Assembly (NCBI GenBank): GCA_022225965.2
Contig: JAKJXP020000008.1
Coordinates: 372,001-436,000, forward strand
Direction of reading: 5' to 3'
DNA from: Diatrype stigma
Lineage: Eukaryota; Ascomycota; Sordariomycetes; Xylariales; Diatrypaceae
Length of the DNA: 64,000 nucleotides
Shown here: positions 56,635-64,000 of the stretch, piece after piece
How the letters are laid out: each line of letters begins with the position of its first letter
Position numbering within the stretch: the first letter of the stretch is position 1
Notes under the pieces: generated by a model
Database searches by the model: none
What the model was told of the DNA's origin: nothing
What the model saw: only the letters and a program-made list of their open reading frames with translations
Translations under genes and position numbers: made by a program

Positions 56635-57543
56635 TTAGACTGTTGTTAATACGAAAGGTTGCCCTGGCACTCTGATCCTACACAAAAACTGACGGCTCAT
56701 AAGTTCCAGGATGTTTGAGTTCGTATCTCCATTATCTTCATCTGCAATCTCTATAACACGTCCTAGTATATGGACTGCTTCATCTGGCAAGGGGATGCGT
56801 GGGTTCTGAAGAAAAACTCGCGCCGACCAAGCCCCTTTTCTAGTGAAGGTATTGTTAGAAGTTAGACTCATCGAAATGAGATGGTTGTACCTACAAGCTC
56901 GCAGTCGTATCTTGTAACATCCTAATCCGATTTTTTGATAGTACTCTGGATAACGTTTTGCATCCATTCCTTATAGAACTTTAAATGAGTTGCTGACTTG
57001 TTAGTTAGAGGCAGAGTAATTGTTGAACTGTTTGCTTACTTCATATATGCTCCACCCGGATATATTAGCATCTGTTAACGATAGGCCGACAGTGTCGATT
57101 TCTTGAAACAATCTATCATCGTCTGTGTTTATATAGTCCCATATCCACGTGCCAGACTGTTTAATAATCACGGCGGGGCGAAGCGAAACGGATATTCCGA
57201 ATGGGGCACCGAAGGAGAGTGACCCGAAGATAGCATCACGCCATAGCCATAGCGGACACTGAAACTCGACATTAAGTGCGGGTTTTGATCGGGAGCAACT
57301 GTAGTTTCGACATTTGCAGTTCTCGCATGTTTTGTTTCTCTTATATAAGAAATAGAAGTTGCTCGTGGGCGACCACTGTACTAGAGTGTTTGTGGGAGTG
57401 ATCCTAGGACCATGGCAAGCGCAGCTACACCATTTCCTCAGAACATCGTTTGATGAGGGGCTGCAGTGGGTATCTGTAGGGGACGTTGGGTTCCGTGTCG
57501 GCCAGTACGGTGACTTTAAGTACTGCAAGGGCAGCTGGTTCAT
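56635..57543 (-). pseudogene. Fragmented Cys-containing domain of an ankyrin-type protein
   Basis: The frame 57543-57001 encodes WCSCACHGPRITPT, then TCENCKCRNYSCSRSKPALN, and a hydrophobic/Trp segment (CPLWLWRDAIFGSLSFGAPF) ending WSIYE before a gtaagc donor at about 57036. It resembles the segment that sits before the ankyrin repeats in a class of fungal ankyrin proteins. A second piece, 56967-56635, ends with IPLPDEAVHILGRVIEIADEDNGD. Candidate splice sites exist (for example an AG near 56928 and a donor near 56900) but every join I tried meets a stop or a frame change. It is either a degenerate gene or the 5' part of the neighbouring ankyrin gene with exons I cannot resolve. Confidence 0.45.
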
Positions 57544-60500
57544 TGACCCGGGCACCTTTGTCTATCAGTAGCTTGACCAGGTTTATCCTTTTTGTGTCGA
57601 TAGCCTGTAGCAATGCAGTCTGGTTGGCATAAGTAATGGTTCCGCCGACATTCCAACTTACAGTACTATTGGGGTCACAATTGGCCTCGAGAAGAATCTG
57701 TACAACGCGGATAGCTGAGTGCCTCCCATTCGTGCATTCGCCTATTGCAACTCCAAGGGGGTGTGAAGGTGGGGCCAATGTACCGTTCCATATTAACAGT
57801 ATCGAATATGTGGGCGCCATCTCGCTGTTAGAGCTAGTATGTCTTCATGCGAGCCATCTGCTCCTAGTTGGAGAAGATCTTGCAGTTTCATCCTATCGTC
57901 GTGCTGTAGAGCGATGACAAGGAGACTGGTCAACATTGCTTTGGTAACCAACTTAGATTGGAGAAAAAATTCCATTCCTTCTGTATCATTGAGGGTGTCG
58001 TAAATGGCTTTAACTAGTCTAACATCATCTCGATTAGAACTGTTTTCTTCGTAACGAAATATGATATCGAACCCCTTGTAGTATGGATCGAAACGATCAG
58101 GAATATCGAAAGTGGATAGAAGGGTGGCGAGGATTGACCTTTGCCCCCATTCGAAGGCTATTGCGAGTATTCGTGACGGATCTCCCTGACTGTCCTTCAA
58201 ATCTCCATTCATTATGGCGTGGATGATGTCAGGATTTCGTGTTTCCAAGGCGGTTTCAAGACTGTGGGTGGAACCAGTAACACCGGCTTCTAACAGGTAT
58301 AGCACCAGGCTCAGATCGTTCAAATCGATTGCGTACTCAAGTGCTTTACCCAATATTTCCGTATCTGGGTTCGAACAGTAACGCATAAGCTTCCTAGCGT
58401 ATTTGACGTCTCCAACTCCGATGGCTGCCACAATTGCAGCCGCTGCTCTTTTGTTATCGTGTAAAGAGTCCAATATGCCGGCCTGTTCAAAAGTGTAGAT
58501 GAGAGGTCCATTCCTTGCCCAGATGGCCTCAGAGAAAGGAAATTCCTGTTCGATCACGACTCCTCGCACAGAGGAAGCGGGTATGAAAGTATTGACATCC
58601 GGCCTCTTTGAAAGAATGTCTTTGATGAGCAAGTCATTGCCACTTCGAATTGCGTGGCATATAACTTGTGACATCGAGGTTGCATATGGAAGAAGTAGAT
58701 CAACAAGGCTGCGATACCCGAAACTCGCAGCTCTCGTGACCCCATTCTGTATCATAGCTTTGTGCTTTTGAATGCAGCGGTCGGCATGCGTCATCTTGCA
58801 CTCCGCGAACATAGAGCGAGTGACGTTTGCTGCTTGATCTTCTTGCAAGGCAGAAACCAAGATGCTCAAATAATCATCACCAAAGAACTCTTCGTGCATC
58901 GAGGGTGGAATAGCAGTGAAAATGAGATAGGACGCTTGTGGTGGCCAATGTATAAGGCAGGATAATGTTCGCACCCAGTGCTTTACGACGGTGAAGTCTT
59001 GAGGGTGTAAGAGGGCTCCTTTTTTCAGTAGGGTTTCCACGACCTGCTCGAAGTTATGCAGCATTGGTTTTGTGAAGTTATGCGGCATTGGTTTTGTCAA
59101 GGAGATAGTAGTATGTTGCAGAAACAAGGCCAGGGATTCGGAGGGCTTGGCTCCTGCCTCGACAAGAGCATTTGCACCTGCATAATTGTAGCAGTCCAGT
59201 GCCCACCCAAATGGTGTGAATTTTGTTCCATTACACCATACTTTTATTTCATTGACGCTTATAAAGCCTGTGTCAAGTAAGGCTGTGAGAAGGTTGTTTT
59301 CCCGAGCTTCGATGGCAGATCGAAAGAGTGTTTCCGCAAAAGCTTTCGCTGCATGCCCTGAACACGACTGGAGAAACCCGGTGAACAGGAAGTTCATGTT
59401 TGGGGACCGACCAAGAAATGTAGCTATACTCTCTATGGGGATATCTCCAAGGCTTGCAAGTCCATTTACCATCGAATAGAGAAGAAGCCTATAGAACTGG
59501 CTGTCAGATATATCGTCCATTGATATAATCCCTAAATCCTCATCATGTTCCAATTGGAGGCGTTGGAAAGTGAGGAAAGTGGCAAATCTTCCTTGTATAG
59601 TACTCGCCAAGGGACTGAGTTCGTTCCTAGGTGCTCTTCCGCTTTGTGAGACTCCAGATATTATATGAAGAAAGGTCTTCATATTATTCTGGTACCCGGG
59701 GATGAGATCATGCTCTTGATGGCTAAGAATTTGGCTTGTGGCCTCGCCGTCATTCAACAACAAACTGTGCTCAAGCTGTACTGATGGTAGGTCGGCAAGC
59801 CAAATCGACGGTGATCCCATGGTCATAGCAAGCGATTCATTCGCTATCGAGCTCTGTATAGGGTTTGACCACATTTCATTGTTGAATGAATCGAAACTGG
59901 AGCCAAGTCCAGGAGAAGGAGCACCGGCATGTGGGGTACGGGAACTTGCAAGCCCTTCTGGGTTGAATGGTACAATGCAACTAGGACTGGGATGTGTACC
60001 GTGTGTCTGAACGGGTCCTACCGCAGGCAAGTTGGAACCCCCCCGAACAGGTTCTCGCAATGGGCTAGTTAACAGGATGGTAGAGAAAAGTGGTTGGCTT
60101 CCTGGCCGTTCCAGGGGGGTTGCACCTGTGTGGTCATCTTGAGGTATATTATGTGGTGATCTTTCACTCGGATATGATGACCCGACAGTAGTGCTACCTT
60201 GGTACCGAGACCAGTGCTCATCTGGCTTCCGAGTCTCAATCCAGGCTTGCCTGATTTCAGATGTGGAACGGACCCCGTGGCTGGGACGATTAGAGATATG
60301 ACCGAGTTTCTTCTGAACGTGCCGCCTTGCACGATCGATTGTTTTCTCAGGAGCCATTTGCCCAGATACCATAATGCGACGACCAATATGCTGGGGTATC
60401 CTGTCAAAAGCAGACAGGAGAAGGCCCCATTCATCAACCCTCAGGTTCTTGCGCGCATTCCACTCTTTCAGATGTGCCTCGAACTGTGATGAGCTTCAAG

Positions 60501-60693
60501 GAACATGTTAGCGTTGCGTGGGGGGATGCAGGGTTCTGGTTCTTTACCTTGCAGTGAAACCATGTTCATCCGTCATTATCTTAACCAAAGTATTAAGTCT
60601 AACCCCCCGCTTTATATAAAGACCTACAATGATCTCCCTGTAGTGATCCCATTCCTCATCAGGGACCCTCCTTCTTCGAGGCTGAGATGCCAT
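57425..60693 (-). CDS. Clr5-domain ankyrin protein, 3' part disrupted or alternatively spliced
   Basis: Exon 1 is 60693-60548, then a 54-bp intron, and exon 2 starts at 60493. The N-terminal domain reads PDEEWDHYREIIVGLYIKRG and HLKEWNARKNLRVDEWGLL, the fungal Clr5 domain, a putative DNA-binding region. A long Ser/Pro-rich linker (about residues 110-290) and then a divergent ankyrin solenoid follow. A 27-bp tandem duplication at about 59055-59110 repeats HNFTKPM. The main frame stops at 57793. Just beyond, another frame (57820-57425) continues ankyrin-like sequence (VVQILLEANCDPN; NLVKLLIDKGARVNEP) and stops at SEEMV. A 47-bp intron (gttaat...ttggag, about 57750-57796) would rejoin the frames; otherwise a frameshift has occurred. 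The product ends abruptly within an ankyrin unit. Confidence 0.7.
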
Positions 60694-60912
60694 CTTTACT
60701 AGAGACTAGGGGTATTAAATCATAGGAGAGTAAGTGGCGACAAGTGAATTGGCTGTGTAGTCCGACAAAAGATATAACCAATAATGGTACAAGAAACCGT
60801 CTCAAATGAGTTCTATTGAACTGAAGGTCAAAGCTGGAGTAATGCGAAGTACAGCATAATGCCCCTGTGCCAGTTGTGTATATAAGCAGACGATTCCTCC
60901 TTTTAATATAGC
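60694..60912. promoter_or_regulatory. Upstream region of the Clr5-ankyrin gene
   Basis: About 220 bp of GC-normal DNA between the ATG and the RIP-mutated block. The gene's promoter must lie here or within the repeat. No specific site identified. Confidence 0.35.
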
Positions 60913-62458
60913 TGTAAATACTTAGTTAACTAAGCTTATTATCCTGACTTTCAATAGGTTATAAGCCCGAAATTCCGTATAATTACGTTCTCTTAATTAA
61001 ATACTATATCTAAGCAGTTTAATAAATTAATTCATAAACATAATAGGATTTATAATATTTAATCGGATAATTTCGAACCGATTCATATATCTTATTTAAA
61101 ACGAAAGAATTAACGTTAAAATAAAATTAAAACGTTAAACTTTTAATTATTACATAACGAAATTATAATATTTTATTTTCTTTTATTTTTATTATGGCTA
61201 ATCGGCATTTAATTAATCCTATTAGGGAATAAAAAACTAAAGTTTCGATATTTAATTCAATAAATTCATATATAAGGCCAGCCATATGTATGGCTTAAAT
61301 TATTCGGAGCGCCGCAGCTACGGGCCTAGCCGGAAACGCCGCATATTCCGCCGGATTTTATTTTATTAATAATCCGGAAATAGCTTCGGAAATATCCGCT
61401 GCAGGAAACCTTAAACAAAGTCGCTCCGGGCGAATAATACGGCTTGTTATAACGATTAAAGCATTTATAATAAACCATTTTCCTTATATATATAAGAATA
61501 TAAGTGGCTAAGAATTAATAACGTAATGGCTAAACATAAGCGAAGCTATTTTAAGAAAAAGGTATATAAGATTACTTTTAACTATAGTTCCTAAAAATAT
61601 ATAGAATTTTCCTTATGGGCCTTAGCCCTTAATACGGCGCTTAATTACCGATTACGTACCGCTTACGTAATAAGCTTCCTAAACAAAAGCCATACCTTTA
61701 TATTGCTTTCCCCTTTTTCGGCTATTGGTTCCTAATAACCTGCTTGCCCGTTTTAAATGCCTGCTCTTAATTTAAGCTTATAAGCCGGTAATCTTTAGAA
61801 TTTAACGGCATTTAATCGCCGCTTTAATAACGCATATACGCCGTTTCAATAATAAATTACCTTTAGGATTACCGGATATTCGCATTTTGGTAAATATTTA
61901 ATTGCCGATTATTCGGTAACTTATTTTTAATAAGTATATAATTCCTTTTTGCTTACGCGTTTTTTTTTTTTTTTTATTAGGTTTTAATATAATAACAATC
62001 GCAATATCGTCGTCGCCTTTTTGTCGTTTGGTTTTTTATTTCGTTTATTATTGCGCCCTTATTTTCGTCGTCGTTTTTTTTCGTTTTTGGTTATCCGTTT
62101 ATTTCTATTTAATCGCCGTTTCGTTGCTTTTTATTCGCCGCCGAAATGTTATTTCGTAAAAAGATCCTAAATTTATAGCTATTTAATAATTCCTTCGATT
62201 AAAAAAGCAATTACGCGTTCGTCGATAACGGCAATACGTAATTTAATTAACGCAAATTCGGCAAGCCGTATTGCCATTATATAGGGCTTTTTTATTTAAA
62301 TGCCCGAATCCGTTACGTAACGTTATTTACCGTCGGTAACGATTTAATTTGCGTTTATTATCGATAAAACCGCAAAAAATGCTTAATAATAAATATTAAT
62401 TTTTTATTTATTCGATTACTTATTAATTAACGTTTAAATACCGACCGCTTTTCGAAAA

Positions 62459-63817
62459 ATGGCTTAGGCCATTTTGGAATTTACCGAAAATACCGATTTC
62501 GAATCGGAAACGTTTTTAGCCACGTCGACGGTTACGTTCCGTTCGTATGCCGATCGAAAAACGACCTATAAAATAAATCGTTATATAATTTTATTAAAAG
62601 CTATATATTTTGCTTTTTGGGCTGCATGCTTAAAAAAAAAACGCATCGTTTTCGGCGCTTTTAAAAAGAAACGAATAACAATTACCGCCGCCGAAACCCA
62701 ATTTATGCGCCGATTAATAGCGTTATAATTTAAATATTAATTAAATTAAAACGCAAAAATATTTATAAATCCCGACGTTATTCGTTATCGATTAAAAACG
62801 ATCCAGCCATTATACGATTATCGTTAAATGGTTTATATTAAGCTATAAATGGCGCTATAACGAATTAAAAACCGTACGTAACGTTATCGCCTTTCGATCG
62901 GCATAAAGTCGGCATTTTAAATTCGAAAAAAATATAAAATAATGCGCCGTTTTATTTAAAACGACTTAATTATTGCTGCTATAACCGTTAATAAAATGGC
63001 CTTTTACGACTTTATAATCCGGAATAACCGCTTTCGTCCCGTTTTTACGACGTCCAATTGCCGATCCGGTATCCCAATTTCGATTCGTCGCCTTCGTTTT
63101 GGCTTCCCGGTTACGCCAATTCCGGCCCCGCGGCCGTTAATTGCTTTTTCGCCGGTCGTTAGTTTTTCGCTTTTCGCCAGCCCTTCGCTTATCGCTAATC
63201 CTCCGTTTGCCGCTAATCCCGCGTTCGCCGCCGCCTTTGCGCCCGCCGCCGACCAAAACGATAATAACGCATAAATCGATTCCAACGATACGCCGACGAA
63301 AATCGAAAATATAAAGATTAATTTCGAATAAATACTAATCTTATTTTTTTTATATGGCTTATTAATAAAACGCTAAATTCTAAATTCGGAAATAATGGAT
63401 TTAATTTTTATTACGGTTAATTCTTAATCGGTATTCGCTTATTATTCGAACGTCGTTTAAGCCTTTTTTTTTTTATAAGAAACGTTTTATTTTCGTTTTC
63501 GTTTTTCCTTTTTTATGCTTTTTCTTATGTTTATATATTATTACCGAAAAGCCCGATAAAACAAAAGATATTTTGTTTTGCGGTTATTTTATAAATATTT
63601 AAATAGTTTCCGATCGATTTATAACGAATTTAAGCCGCCAAAATGTTTAAGGCTTTTTTTGTTTTATAAATATCCAAACGGATTTCGTTCGATTTGCGAT
63701 AAATTTAAATCGCCAAAATGCTTAAGGCTTTTTTTATTTTATAAATATCCAAACGAATTCCGCTCGATTTACGATAAATCTAAATCGTTAAAGTATTTAA
63801 AGCTTTATGTTTTATAA
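62459..63817 (+). pseudogene. Decayed reading frame of about 450 codons, family unknown
   Basis: From ATG at 62459 one frame links three open stretches (62474-62728, 62996-63274 and 63578-63817), and the gaps contain almost only TAA stops. The first part looks like an ordinary protein (TFLATSTVTFRSYADRKTTYK, ITITAAETQFMRRLIAL). The middle is Pro/Ala/Phe-rich with GC-rich codons (ANPPFAANPAFAAAFAPAAD). The last part runs into the tandem array. No match to known transposon proteins came to mind. Its minus strand is also open over 63004-63285. Confidence 0.4.
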
Positions 63818-63955
63818 ATATTTAAACGGACTTTATCCGATTTATAATAAATCCAAGCCGTTAAAATATTTAAGGCTTTATGTTTTATAAATATCCAAAC
63901 GGGTTTTATCCGATTTGCGACGAATCGGGGCCGCCAAAATGCCTAAAGCCGAATT
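63591..63955. repeat. Tandem array with 73-76 bp unit
   Basis: Five units begin with ATAAATATCCAAACG-like sequence at about 63591, 63665, 63741, 63814 and 63887. Each also contains CGATTTGCGATAAAT-like and CCGCCAAAATG-like blocks. Unit differences are mostly transitions. The unequal unit length argues against a translated repeat. Confidence 0.85.
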
Positions 63956-64000
63956 AATTAATTATTTTTATTCGTTATTTCATTTTTTATATGTTTTACG

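Larger units (their letters stand above)
60913..64000. mobile_element. Third RIP-mutated repeat block, type unknown, truncated by window edge
   Basis: AT-rich with CpA depletion and TAA-rich frames like the 3-21 kb block. The left edge may be an LTR beginning TGTAAATA at 60913; a perfect 14-bp palindrome (CTTAGTTAACTAAG) lies at 60921-60934. GC-richer patches occur at about 61290-61450 and 63040-63250. The block contains a decayed frame (62459-63817) and a tandem array (63591-63955). No transposase, RT or integrase could be recognised, so the element class is open. 60935-62458 holds nothing else assignable. Confidence 0.6.

Noticed and set aside
1..64000. CRISPR arrays, rRNA or tRNA genes
   Set aside because: No direct repeat/spacer pattern of CRISPR type and no rRNA sequence was seen. 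tRNA genes were not noticed, but a systematic cloverleaf scan was not possible by eye.

Overview
The window looks like nuclear DNA of a filamentous ascomycete (Pezizomycotina, most likely a Sordariomycete). The evidence is genes with short GT-AG introns of about 47-160 bp, fungal-specific families (Dal5-type and DHA2-type MFS transporters, DUF3632, WSC, Clr5-ankyrin and Helo/SesA-like ankyrin proteins, fungal SDRs), and three AT-rich blocks whose decay pattern (CpA to TpA, CAA codons turned into TAA) is the signature of repeat-induced point mutation (RIP). GC-normal gene islands alternate sharply with these blocks, a 'two-speed' layout.

Layout. 1-3240: the 5' part of a zinc alcohol dehydrogenase gene cut by the window edge, then a secreted astacin-type metalloprotease gene. 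3241-21224: one RIP-mutated Copia LTR retrotransposon with two 184-bp LTRs that differ only by transitions. Its pol gene is split by a 10.15-kb element with 96-bp terminal inverted repeats, which carries one very long decayed reading frame with helicase-like sequence. 21225-34217: genes for a polytopic membrane protein of the secondary-metabolism type, 6-phosphogluconolactonase, a DUF3632 protein, a DHA2 multidrug MFS transporter and a Helo/SesA-like ankyrin protein. 34218-40697: three genes on the same strand, an amidohydrolase/lactonase, a 14-exon Dal5-type permease and an SDR, which together look like a small catabolic cluster for a lactone or organic acid. 42793-50778: a secreted alpha/beta hydrolase with a C-terminal WSC domain, a second SDR, and a 930-residue low-complexity protein with a C-terminal Cys cluster. 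52245-54170: a RIP-mutated Fot1/pogo element of 1926 bp with 44-bp TIRs and TA target duplications. 54631-60693: a small secreted Cys-rich protein (candidate effector) and a partly broken group of ankyrin genes, including a Clr5-domain gene. 60913-64000: a third RIP-mutated repeat block with a decayed frame and a 73-76 bp tandem array; it runs off the right edge.

The gene models were assembled by hand from reading frames and splice sites. Exon coordinates are given in each entry. Frame continuity and exon-phase arithmetic were checked for the complete models (Dal5 permease, both SDRs, DHA2 transporter, WSC hydrolase, membrane protein, Cys-rich protein, Helo-ankyrin, DUF3632), and each totals a whole number of codons. 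Functional names rest on motif recognition alone, without any database search.
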